Below, piece after piece: positions 51,837 to 59,959 of a stretch of DNA of 64,000 nucleotides (position 1 is the first letter of the stretch; each line of letters starts with the position of its first letter). Source of the DNA: Haliscomenobacter hydrossis DSM 1100 (lineage in GTDB: Bacteria > Bacteroidota > Bacteroidia > Chitinophagales > Saprospiraceae); assembly GCF_000212735.1 (NCBI RefSeq), contig NC_015510.1, positions 7,813,001 through 7,877,000 on the forward strand. The letters run 5' to 3'. The position numbers were made by a program, and so were the translations under genes. The notes beneath the pieces are model-generated. The model made no database searches. It saw nothing but the letters and a program-made list of their open reading frames with translations, and had not been told where the DNA came from.

Positions 51837-53263
51837 TTATTTTCTTTGTCCTTTTTATTCATTTCGATGATCTTATCCATGACATCCTCCAGTTGATCGG
51901 CGGGAACCTGTTTGGAAATGATCTCTTTTTTGTTGTCGAGGATGTACATCTGTGGCGTGGTCTCCACATTGTACAAGACATAATACCTTCCCGTAGGATC
52001 GAAGGCATTGTACCAGTCGGTGAGACCATTCTCCTGAATGTACTTGAGACATTCGGGCTGGTCGGTGGCTGGTTTTACACAAATGGCTACGAGTGTAATC
52101 CCCTTGTCTTTGAATTTTTCAAAGAACTTTTTCATGGCTGGCATGGATTCTTTACAATGGCCACAGTCGTAGCGCCAGAAGTACAGCAGGGTGTATTCCG
52201 ATTTTAATTGACTCAGCATGGTTTTGCTGCCATTGCGTTCCAGCGTGATGTCAGGAGCGGTTTTGCCGATGAGCAGCGGTTTTAACTTTTTGGCATTCTC
52301 TACGATCTTTTTTACCTGATCTTGATTGGCCCAATTGGCTTGACCCGTTGCGTAGTACTTTTCGGCCATGTGCACATACACAGCATCCATCCCGACGAAT
52401 TTAGAGGCTGCATAACTATTCAGGAAGTGGATCAGGTAAAATTTGAAGGATTCTTCCGCTGGGCGCAAACGTGCCAAAACCGTATCAATGGCAATGGCAA
52501 TGGAATCCGGATGCTGAACACTCAGTTTGTTTACAAAGTAATCGAGGCGTTGAAACAAAAAGGGAGTGCGCAGCAGGCGGTTGTCGCCCAGGTTCAGGTT
52601 GTCAAAAAAATGCTTGCGCGTCCAGAGCCAAAGTTGGCGGTTTTTTTCTTCCTCGGGTAAATTATCGAAGTTTTTAGGTGTTTCCAGGTTCATATTTGCC
52701 TTGATGATGGCTGCGGCAAATGAACTGGCATTTTTCTTTACATATTCCTTTTGGTATTGCTCAACGCCTTCATTGAGTTTGTCCATTTTTTTCTGGGCAA
52801 GGTCTTTGGCTGCTACATCATCCTTGGCGGCTTCAAGTTCTTTGCCCAAAGCCTCTGCTTCGGGGCGTTTGGCATTCAGGTAGTTGACATAATTATAAAA
52901 CAAGGTGTTTTCGCTAGTTCCTTCAAACTTGGTATTTTCACCCGGTTTGTCTTTGGTCGTGCGGACAAAAAAAGCCTGTTCTTTGTCGGTCACTAAAATT
53001 TGGAAAAAGTCATTGTTAGGAGGCAGAACGACAATGTACATACCCGCCTTCAGTGCCTCAGGGCCACTGAACACAAATTCACCTTTGGCATCTACCAACG
53101 CAGTATCCATCACGTACTGCTTATCGCCCATATAATAACCCAGGTACAATTGTTTTTCAGTAAAACCGTCAATTTTTACCCGGATCTGGTAAGCGCTTTT
53201 AGTCGTCTGAGCGATTCCACTCAGGGTCAAAAGCATACAAAGAGAAAGAAGGTATTGTTTCAT
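51833..53263 (-). CDS. DUF4369 + DUF5106-like + thioredoxin protein, copy 1
   Basis: The product of 476 aa has a signal peptide (LTLSGIAQ). An N-terminal DUF4369 beta-domain lies at about 22-125 (IRVKIDGFTEKQLYLGYY), a helical DUF5106-like middle at about 130-310, and a TlpA/AhpC-type thioredoxin fold from about 320 with active site YDCGHCKES. It is a predicted periplasmic thiol-disulfide oxidoreductase of the kind found by the dozen in Bacteroidota, possibly coupled to nutrient-uptake loci. It is arranged in tandem with a close paralogue 61 bases upstream. Confidence 0.85.
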   Translation of the reverse strand: MKQYLLSLCMLLTLSGIAQTTKSAYQIRVKIDGFTEKQLYLGYYMGDKQYVMDTALVDAKGEFVFSGPEALKAGMYIVVLPPNNDFFQILVTDKEQAFFVRTTKDKPGENTKFEGTSENTLFYNYVNYLNAKRPEAEALGKELEAAKDDVAAKDLAQKKMDKLNEGVEQYQKEYVKKNASSFAAAIIKANMNLETPKNFDNLPEEEKNRQLWLWTRKHFFDNLNLGDNRLLRTPFLFQRLDYFVNKLSVQHPDSIAIAIDTVLARLRPAEESFKFYLIHFLNSYAASKFVGMDAVYVHMAEKYYATGQANWANQDQVKKIVENAKKLKPLLIGKTAPDITLERNGSKTMLSQLKSEYTLLYFWRYDCGHCKESMPAMKKFFEKFKDKGITLVAICVKPATDQPECLKYIQENGLTDWYNAFDPTGRYYVLYNVETTPQMYILDNKKEIISKQVPADQLEDVMDKIIEMNKKDKENK

Positions 53264-53324
53264 GTTATCAATCAGTTATTGCTTTTTCGAACAATGAAAT
53301 TCAAACTAGGGTTTAAGTGTACCC

Positions 53325-54740
53325 TTATAACTTGTTTTTTTTGCGAAGTTCAATGATTTGTGCAATCACTTCTTCCATCTTTTCGGCTACAATTTGTTTA
53401 CCAATAATGACTTTATTGCGGTCCATCAGATAGACCTGCGGAGTCGACTCAACGTTGTATGCTTTGGCATAACGAAAAAGTGGGTCAGAAGCGTGTAGCC
53501 AGGCGCCATAACCGTTTTCGTCAACGTATTTCCAGCAAGCGGGCACTTCTTTTTCGGTTACATGGCACAATGCAAGCAGTTTGACCCCTTTGTCTTTGAA
53601 TTTTTCATAAAACGATTTCCAAAAAGGAGCAGATTGTTTGCAATGCCCACAATCGTAAGCCCAAATGACCAGCAAGGTATATTCTGATTTGAGATCATGC
53701 AAGTTAAACGTTTTGCCGGCACGATCGGTCAGCGCAATATTGGGGGCAATTTTGCCAATCAACAACGGTTTTAACTTTTGGCTCACTTCAATGAGTTTGG
53801 TCTTTTGCGCTGGATTGGAGAGTTGAATTTGCCCCGTTGCCAGATAAGTTTCTGCCAAATGGACAAAGACTGCGTCCATACCCATCACCTTGGGGTGTAA
53901 GTATTGCCGTAAAAAATGTATTGCGTAATAATCAAAAGCTTCGCGGTTGGGGCGCAGCTGATTGAGTATGTAATCGATACCCGCATTGATGGAATCAGGG
54001 TGCTGAAACAGCAACTCATTGACGTAGGTCGTGATGGCCTGATAAAAATGTGGAGTGCGCAACAAGCGAAATTCAGTGAGCGGAACATTGTCAAAACAAT
54101 GCTTGCGGGCGTAAAGCCAGGTTTTGATTACTTTTTCTTCATCCGTACCCGAAAAACTGGGGTAACGGATGGGTAAGCTGGATTTGATGACCAGAGCGGC
54201 ATATGAATCCCGGTTTACGCGCAAAAACTGTTGCAAGTATTGCTGAACGGTAGAATCTACCTTTTGTAGCGCTTGTTTGATTTTTTCTTTTTTTGGACCC
54301 TCTGCACTGCGTTTATACTGGGCACGCAAAGTGTCCAACTGTGGATTGTACTCGCTTACAAAATGGATGTATTGTTGGAACAACTCATTTTCTTTAGAGC
54401 CAATAAATTTCAAATCCACATGCGGGCTGCCTTTTTTGGTTTGGACCGTGAATTGTTGCTCTTTTTCTGAAATCAAAATATCGATACCCACATTGTTTGG
54501 CATCATTACCAGGGTATAAATACCAGGCAATAAAGGGCTTTGGCCGCTGAAGGTATAAGCTCCGTCTGCGCCCACTTTTACGGTATCCTTGATGTATTGT
54601 TGGTTGCCAAAATAATAGGCCAAGGTCAACTTCCGTTCCCGGTATCCTTCAATATTTACTTTGATGTTGTACCCAGCATTCGCCAGGACACCTAAAGTAT
54701 GGAAACACAAAAAAACCAACGCGGTTAATGTTATTTTCAT
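53325..54740 (-). CDS. DUF4369 + DUF5106-like + thioredoxin protein, copy 2
   Basis: The protein of 471 aa starts at the ATG at 54740 (MKITLTALVFLCFHTLG), which begins the signal peptide; an in-frame start at 54809 adds residues before it. Domains and order are as in the neighbour: DUF4369 (VNIEGYRERKLTLAYYFG), helical middle, thioredoxin with YDCGHCKQS. Long stretches are shared (LLIGK, PDIALT/NIALT, LKSEYTLL), so the two arose by tandem duplication. Confidence 0.85.
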   Translation of the reverse strand: MKITLTALVFLCFHTLGVLANAGYNIKVNIEGYRERKLTLAYYFGNQQYIKDTVKVGADGAYTFSGQSPLLPGIYTLVMMPNNVGIDILISEKEQQFTVQTKKGSPHVDLKFIGSKENELFQQYIHFVSEYNPQLDTLRAQYKRSAEGPKKEKIKQALQKVDSTVQQYLQQFLRVNRDSYAALVIKSSLPIRYPSFSGTDEEKVIKTWLYARKHCFDNVPLTEFRLLRTPHFYQAITTYVNELLFQHPDSINAGIDYILNQLRPNREAFDYYAIHFLRQYLHPKVMGMDAVFVHLAETYLATGQIQLSNPAQKTKLIEVSQKLKPLLIGKIAPNIALTDRAGKTFNLHDLKSEYTLLVIWAYDCGHCKQSAPFWKSFYEKFKDKGVKLLALCHVTEKEVPACWKYVDENGYGAWLHASDPLFRYAKAYNVESTPQVYLMDRNKVIIGKQIVAEKMEEVIAQIIELRKKNKL

Positions 54741-54881
54741 GGATACAGATTGCTTTTGGGACGAAGGGACCAACCCTTGGTAACACCACTTGAAAGACAA
54801 AATTCGCAACTCTTTTTCAATTGCTTTGCATAGCTGCCAAAATTAACGAGTGCTTAACAGAATTAAGTGTGGAGTAGGGAT

Positions 54882-56855
54882 TCAGGGCTGCATTTTAAGG
54901 ATGACTTTAGCCCCGGCTCCTGGGACATTTTCAAACTGCAGGACAATTCCCAGTTTTTGGGCAAAATCATGCACCACTTGTAAGCCAAACCCGTTGAGTA
55001 AGATTTCATTTTGGACTTCCGTGGAACCTTGGAGTATGTTGGGTGGAAACCCAGGACCATTGTCTTCAATACTCAGGTACTTTTGGGAGCCACTACTCCA
55101 GGCTTTCCATTTTATCTTGCCATCGCTTTGGTTTTTGAGCGCTTTGGAAGCATTAGAACTGAGGTTTTGGAGCACAATCCACAAGTAATTGGAATCAGTG
55201 CAAATTTCAAAATCAGCGGGGCAATCAAGCTCCCACTGGAGCTGATCCTGCCCGGAAAATGTGCTATACAAACGCTGAAAAAGATCTACCACGGACACAT
55301 TTTGCCGCTCTACACTGGCTTGATTCATTTGTTCCTTACTCCACAGTAGCATGTTTTCGAGGTTCTCTAACAACATTTCGGTATTCGTGGTGATTCTGGC
55401 CTGGTTTTGGGAAGCTATTTCCGGGGTCAACAAATCGGGCGCATTTTTTTGCAGGTGGAGCAGGCTGATCAAGTTGCTCAGTGGATGCCGCAAATCGTGG
55501 CTCAATACGGCCAACAATTGCGCCTTTTGCCGATTGGCACGATCTAACGACTGGTTAAGTTCGAGCAATTGTTGATTGGATTTACGCCGAATCTGACTCA
55601 AACGGTAAAACAAAAAAGCGATCACCACAAGTAAAAGACTCCCCAGCGCAAAAGCCCACTGAATTTTGCGTTGATTGCTGATGGTGAGTTTTTGAATGGC
55701 AATTTCAGCGTCTTTTTTTTCGAGGAAAAAATTGCTTTCGGCTTCGGCCAGTTTGTTTTTACTTTCCTGGGAGTAGATGGAGTCGTATTGTACGTGGTAT
55801 TGGTACATAGCGTCATAGGCTTCGGCGTGATTGCCTTTAGCCGCTTCGAGTACCGCTTTTAAGGACAATAAATAATGTAGATTGCCTTCGTCCTTAACTG
55901 AATCAGCAAGACTTTCTGCGCGTTGATAGAAAGAGGTCGCCTGTTGCAATGCAGCGCTTTTTTGTTTGGCATCCTGTTTGGCAATGTCTAAATAACCCCA
56001 GGCAATGTTTCCCAAATTGGTAATCGACAATTGGTGCGCGGGAAGGCTTTGATCCCAGATTGCCTGAGCCTGGAGCTGACGTTCGAGCTTTTGCCGGGAG
56101 GATCGGTACAAAAGCGCCTGGTTTTGATAGGCTTCAGCCAATTCAGGTAATGCCGTTTTGATCCTGGAGAGCAGTTCAATGGACCGCTGATAATAAGTCA
56201 GGGCTTTGGCCGTGTCGGTTTTTAATTGATACATATTCGCCAAACCTGCAAGATTGGACGCTATTCCCAAGGTATCCTTGTTTTTTTGATTTTGACGTAG
56301 TGCTTTGTACACATAGGAAAAGGCTTTGTCGAAATGGCTCTGATCGCTGTAGATGATGGAAATATTACCGAGAATGATCGGTGATAAAGTTGTCAGCTTG
56401 GCGGGCTCGGCAATTTTTAACGCTTGCAAATAAGCATTTAAGGCTGGACTGGATTGGCCTTGTCTCAAATACAGGTTGCCCAAAGCGTTGAATGCACTGG
56501 CGATATTGGCAGAATCTCGGTTTTGTTGGTGGATGTTTATTTCTCCTCGAAGGTAGGGTTCGGCCTTATCATAGTCACCTTGATCGGTATAAATTCTGCC
56601 AAATATGCCATTGAACACCCCAATGGCTTTTGACCATTTCATTTTTTTTGCCAGATCTAGCCCTTTTTTGGCATAAACAAGCGCTTGGGTGCGGTCTTCC
56701 AAATTGTCGGTAATCGCTTTGTACAAACGAGCACGGGCGGTATCGTTTTTTGTTTGGGGCAAAAGCTGGATCAGTGAATCTGCGGTGTTTTGAGCAGGAA
56801 TACCCCATGAGCAGGCAAGCAGTAGATACAGAAAGAACAAAAAACGATTGGGCAT
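54882..56855 (-). CDS. TPR-type sensor histidine kinase (HisKA)
   Basis: The protein of 657 aa has a signal peptide (CSWGIPAQ), then a periplasmic or surface TPR array (about 25-380; units such as GNLYLRQGQSSPALNAYL), a membrane helix near 400-420, and a coiled linker. The kinase core has the H box AVLSHDLRHPLSN, the N box LQNLSSNASKA, and G boxes EDNGPGFP and GFGLQVV. The HisKA H box is complete. It lies 17 bases from the upstream LytTR regulator and is almost certainly its partner, which is unusual since LytTR regulators usually pair with LytS-type kinases. Confidence 0.9.
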   Translation of the reverse strand: MPNRFLFFLYLLLACSWGIPAQNTADSLIQLLPQTKNDTARARLYKAITDNLEDRTQALVYAKKGLDLAKKMKWSKAIGVFNGIFGRIYTDQGDYDKAEPYLRGEINIHQQNRDSANIASAFNALGNLYLRQGQSSPALNAYLQALKIAEPAKLTTLSPIILGNISIIYSDQSHFDKAFSYVYKALRQNQKNKDTLGIASNLAGLANMYQLKTDTAKALTYYQRSIELLSRIKTALPELAEAYQNQALLYRSSRQKLERQLQAQAIWDQSLPAHQLSITNLGNIAWGYLDIAKQDAKQKSAALQQATSFYQRAESLADSVKDEGNLHYLLSLKAVLEAAKGNHAEAYDAMYQYHVQYDSIYSQESKNKLAEAESNFFLEKKDAEIAIQKLTISNQRKIQWAFALGSLLLVVIAFLFYRLSQIRRKSNQQLLELNQSLDRANRQKAQLLAVLSHDLRHPLSNLISLLHLQKNAPDLLTPEIASQNQARITTNTEMLLENLENMLLWSKEQMNQASVERQNVSVVDLFQRLYSTFSGQDQLQWELDCPADFEICTDSNYLWIVLQNLSSNASKALKNQSDGKIKWKAWSSGSQKYLSIEDNGPGFPPNILQGSTEVQNEILLNGFGLQVVHDFAQKLGIVLQFENVPGAGAKVILKMQP

Positions 56856-56872
56856 AGATTGATTTTTTTAGC

Positions 56873-57568
56873 TCAAAAGGAAAGATTCTGTTTGTATTTC
56901 CTGCCAATGGGCAAGGAAATGCCCCGCACCACGATTTCCGAAGCCCCTATTTTTTCAATAAAAAACTTCTGAATCGCATAACTGCGGTGAATGCGGGTGA
57001 AATGACCAAATTCGGGCATCGACAACATGCTGCCAAGGGTGGACAATACACAATGGTTTTTCAGAGTTGTCACTATTTTGGTGTAATCACCCAGAGCCTC
57101 CAGGTACAAAACATCCTTGAAGTTGATGCGCTGTTGCTCGTGGCCTTCTTTGATGAAAAAACTTTCGGATCCAATAAACTGGTCGAACAGCCCTGATTTT
57201 TCCTTCAGCAAAAAATGTTCCTGCAAACGCGTTACGCAGCGCTCAAAACGTTCAGATTTTAGCGGTTTTACCAAAAAATCGAAAGCAGCACTTTCGTAAC
57301 TGTCCAATGCGTATTCAGGGTGAGCTGTGATAAAAACACAGATTGGCTTTGGGTCGAGACTTTGCCAAAACTCCAGGCCGGATTGTTCGGGCATGTCGAT
57401 GTCCAAAAAAAGTACTTCAACCTGGTTTGTTTGTAAAAATTGAGCTGCTTCAAGACTGGAAGAAAAGGTGCCCAGCAAATCCAAAAACGGCACCTTACGT
57501 ACCATTGATACATTCATCAGTAAGTCAACAGTGTCGTCGTCTACAATGATACAAGTGTGTTTGAGCAT
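56873..57568 (-). CDS. LytTR-family response regulator
   Basis: The product of 231 aa has a receiver domain (phospho-Asp in LFLDIDMPEQSG, Thr in FITAHPEY, Lys in FLVKPLKSE) and a LytTR DNA-binding domain from about residue 130 (FFIKEGHEQQRINFKDVLYL to HFTRIHRSYAI). It is the first gene of a unit with the TPR kinase and is divergent from the operon at 57734-62808, so it could control that operon; this is inference from position. Confidence 0.9.
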   Translation of the reverse strand: MLKHTCIIVDDDTVDLLMNVSMVRKVPFLDLLGTFSSSLEAAQFLQTNQVEVLFLDIDMPEQSGLEFWQSLDPKPICVFITAHPEYALDSYESAAFDFLVKPLKSERFERCVTRLQEHFLLKEKSGLFDQFIGSESFFIKEGHEQQRINFKDVLYLEALGDYTKIVTTLKNHCVLSTLGSMLSMPEFGHFTRIHRSYAIQKFFIEKIGASEIVVRGISLPIGRKYKQNLSF

Positions 57569-57599
57569 GTTTCTCTTTCGTTTTCCTTTTTAGCTTTTA

Positions 57600-57607
57600 C
57601 AAAAGTA
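57600..57607 (-). promoter_or_regulatory. -7 box for the LytTR/kinase unit
   Basis: The minus strand reads TACTTTTG, matching TAnnTTTG, 31 bases before the ATG at 57568. No -33 TTG at standard spacing. Confidence 0.45.
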
Positions 57608-57668
57608 GCCATCTGAATTCGCTTCTGGTGTCGTTTACCGATAAAAAAAGTAGTTCATCGAGTAGCAC

Positions 57669-57699
57669 TTGAGAAGGGTGGGGCAGGGTCGTAGTTTTG
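57669..57699 (+). promoter_or_regulatory. -33/-7 promoter of the pore-former operon
   Basis: TTG at 57669-57671, then 20 bases, then TAGTTTTG at 57692-57699. Both the -7 box and the spacing fit the Bacteroidota vegetative consensus, the best promoter in the window. The leader to the ATG at 57734 would be about 28 bases. Confidence 0.6.
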
Positions 57700-57733
57700 A
57701 ATCATCATTTAACGCTAAAACCTTCAATAGCAT

Positions 57734-58270
57734 ATGAAAAATCGATTTGCTCCGCTGCTGATGATCGCTTTCAGTTTTGTTGCCAGTTCTGCCTTTATGT
57801 GTAGCAAAGAAGAAGCCGTAACCGCCCCGGTTAAGCCTGAATTTACCTCCTTAATCGGGTACTGGAAGCTAAAAAGTGGCGCTTCCTTCGGCATTAACGA
57901 AAAGGGTGAAAAGAAACAAACCGCAACCATGAAAGAAGGCACAGTTGCCTACGAGTTTTTTGCGGATGGTACTTTTATCAGCCATGTATTGGTCGGAACA
58001 CCTGAATCTGAAAAGGGAAACTGGAAATTGGAGGTCAAAAAATTGGATGGCAAGGACATTGAAGATGGCGTTTTAACACTCACCTCAGCAGGGACCAAAG
58101 CTAATGCCGGCGAAGTTTGGATAGATCAAGATGGCTCGATGCGGCAACAAATCTCCAGTCTTGACAAACCGACTGGTGCCACCAAGCCCCGTATTTATCT
58201 CGTTTCGAAGCGCATTGAAGTTTATCCGTATAAAGAAGCTTGGGTGGAAACGACTTATGAAAAACAATAA
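57734..58270 (+). CDS. exported protein with lipocalin-like domain, unknown
   Basis: The product of 178 aa has an N-terminal export signal ending near FMCSKEE (possibly lipidated at Cys23, though Met at -1 is atypical). The mature part has LIGYWKLKSG, YEFFADGTFISH and GNWKLEVKKL, the strand pattern of lipocalin-like domains in Bacteroidota. It is the first gene of the likely operon leading to the pore-forming protein, with the next gene 30 bases on. No known ligand. Confidence 0.65.
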   Translation: MKNRFAPLLMIAFSFVASSAFMCSKEEAVTAPVKPEFTSLIGYWKLKSGASFGINEKGEKKQTATMKEGTVAYEFFADGTFISHVLVGTPESEKGNWKLEVKKLDGKDIEDGVLTLTSAGTKANAGEVWIDQDGSMRQQISSLDKPTGATKPRIYLVSKRIEVYPYKEAWVETTYEKQ

Positions 58271-58300
58271 GTTTTTAACCCATAACCTCAATCCCTAAAC

Positions 58301-59932
58301 ATGAAACGTATCCTGATTTTTTGCCTTTTCGCCTTGCCCTTGGCGCTCCACGCCGCTACTTTTTATGTAGCAACAACGGGTAATGACAACAATCCTGGCA
58401 CACTGGCGGCCCCCTTTAGAACATTGAGCAAAGCCATTGCTGCCGCCTCTCCCGGTAGCACCATCGAACTGCGCGGCGGCAAATACACCTCCAACGAAAT
58501 TCGCATCAACAAAAACAACCTGACCATTCGCTCTTACGCCAATGAATGGGCCATCATCACTGCCGTAACCAATGTGGAAGACATCAGTTCCTGCCTGTGG
58601 TACAACGATCCTGAAACCGATGGAGGCATACTTGAGCGCCTTGAAATCATCGGCGGCTATTACTACGGCCTGAAGTTTGAAAGCAATTGGGATTGGGACA
58701 ACTCCGTACCTTTCGCCAAACGCCGGGGCACCAGCAACATCACCGTGCGCAACTGTATCATTCACGATACCGGTCGCGATGCCATCAAACTCACGCCCGC
58801 CTGTAGAGGCATCAAAATCCTCAACTGTGAAATTTACAATACCGGAAAAGGCCCAGGGGCAGTCATCGACCTCAACGCCGAAGGCATCGACAACGTCAAT
58901 GCGCCGGATATGCTGGTCAAAGGTTGCAACATCCACGATGTAGCCACAACGGGGATATACGCCAAAGGAGGTGCCCGCAATTGCCGCATTGAAGGCAATA
59001 CCATCAAAAACTGCGGCGAAGGAGGGATCTACCTGGGCTTTTACACCGATGCCGAATGGTTTGATACCCAATTCAACCCGGAATACTACGAAAACATCGA
59101 TGGCGTGGTGATCAATAACCTGATCATGAACACCAAACAAGCCGGGCTTGGTCTTTGGGGCGCGAAAAACGCTCAAATCTACCACAACACCGTAGTGAAT
59201 GGTGCTCAAAACGAAATGGCCAGCCTCTTTTTTAATGTGGGCGATGTATGGTTGAGCAATACCCGTTCAGCCCATCCGGGCAACATCAATGCCAAAATTC
59301 AAAACAACATTTTTGTACAAGCTTCGACCCAAAATCAGCCCATGTGTCGAATTCGGGAAGGCGCTGGTTCCAAAACCAACGTCATCGACAACAACGTGTA
59401 TTTCCGCAGCGGAGGTAAATTGGTGTTCATCAATGACGCCATCACCTGGGAAGACCTCAGCTTGGCCCAATGGAAGACGCAAAACGGGACCGATCAAAAA
59501 AGCCTGGAAACCGACCCCAAACTGGACGCCCGCGCTCACCTTATTGTTGGTAGTCCCTGCATCGGCAAAGCCATTCCTATTGCCATGATTACCCACGATG
59601 TCGATGCGGGTTTGCGCGACAATAGCCCCGATATCGGTGCCGATGAATTTGGCGTAGCCTCCAGCCTTAAACCCAGTCCTGGCAAGTCTGGTTTGCAATT
59701 GCAGATCAAACAAAATCCGCTACAAGGCGATCTCCTGTACTTTGTTGTCAATGCCGAACAAAAGCTAAATGCTACGCTGAGTATCCTTTCCCTTAATGGA
59801 CAATTGCTGAAAAGTAATACTGCCAGCCTCCAAACCGGGGAACAACCCCAACAATGGTCAGTAGCTGACTTGCCTGCGGGTGCCTATTTCCTCAATGTAT
59901 CGGGTCAAACCGCCCGCTTTGTAAAATTGTAA
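58301..59932 (+). CDS. right-handed beta-helix protein with T9SS sorting domain
   Basis: The protein of 543 aa has a signal peptide (LPLALHAA). A DUF1565-like start (NPGTLAAPFRTLSKAI) leads into parallel beta-helix repeats to about residue 440 (NCIIHDTGRDAIKL, NTIKNCGEGGIYLG, NTVVNGAQNEM). Such folds are typical of polysaccharide lyases or adhesins; no catalytic residues are identified. A Por-type T9SS tail closes the protein (LKSNTASLQTG, VADLPAGAYFLNVSG). The preceding lipocalin-like gene is 30 bases upstream and the cytolysin-like gene 27 bases downstream. Confidence 0.85.
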   Translation: MKRILIFCLFALPLALHAATFYVATTGNDNNPGTLAAPFRTLSKAIAAASPGSTIELRGGKYTSNEIRINKNNLTIRSYANEWAIITAVTNVEDISSCLWYNDPETDGGILERLEIIGGYYYGLKFESNWDWDNSVPFAKRRGTSNITVRNCIIHDTGRDAIKLTPACRGIKILNCEIYNTGKGPGAVIDLNAEGIDNVNAPDMLVKGCNIHDVATTGIYAKGGARNCRIEGNTIKNCGEGGIYLGFYTDAEWFDTQFNPEYYENIDGVVINNLIMNTKQAGLGLWGAKNAQIYHNTVVNGAQNEMASLFFNVGDVWLSNTRSAHPGNINAKIQNNIFVQASTQNQPMCRIREGAGSKTNVIDNNVYFRSGGKLVFINDAITWEDLSLAQWKTQNGTDQKSLETDPKLDARAHLIVGSPCIGKAIPIAMITHDVDAGLRDNSPDIGADEFGVASSLKPSPGKSGLQLQIKQNPLQGDLLYFVVNAEQKLNATLSILSLNGQLLKSNTASLQTGEQPQQWSVADLPAGAYFLNVSGQTARFVKL

Positions 59933-59959
59933 AACACCTAAAATCCTAAAACACATACC

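Noticed and set aside
58295-59209. Long antisense frame opposite the beta-helix gene
   Set aside because: It follows the composition of the real gene, has no recognised domain, and similar shadows occur opposite other genes (2068-2634, 43910-44872).
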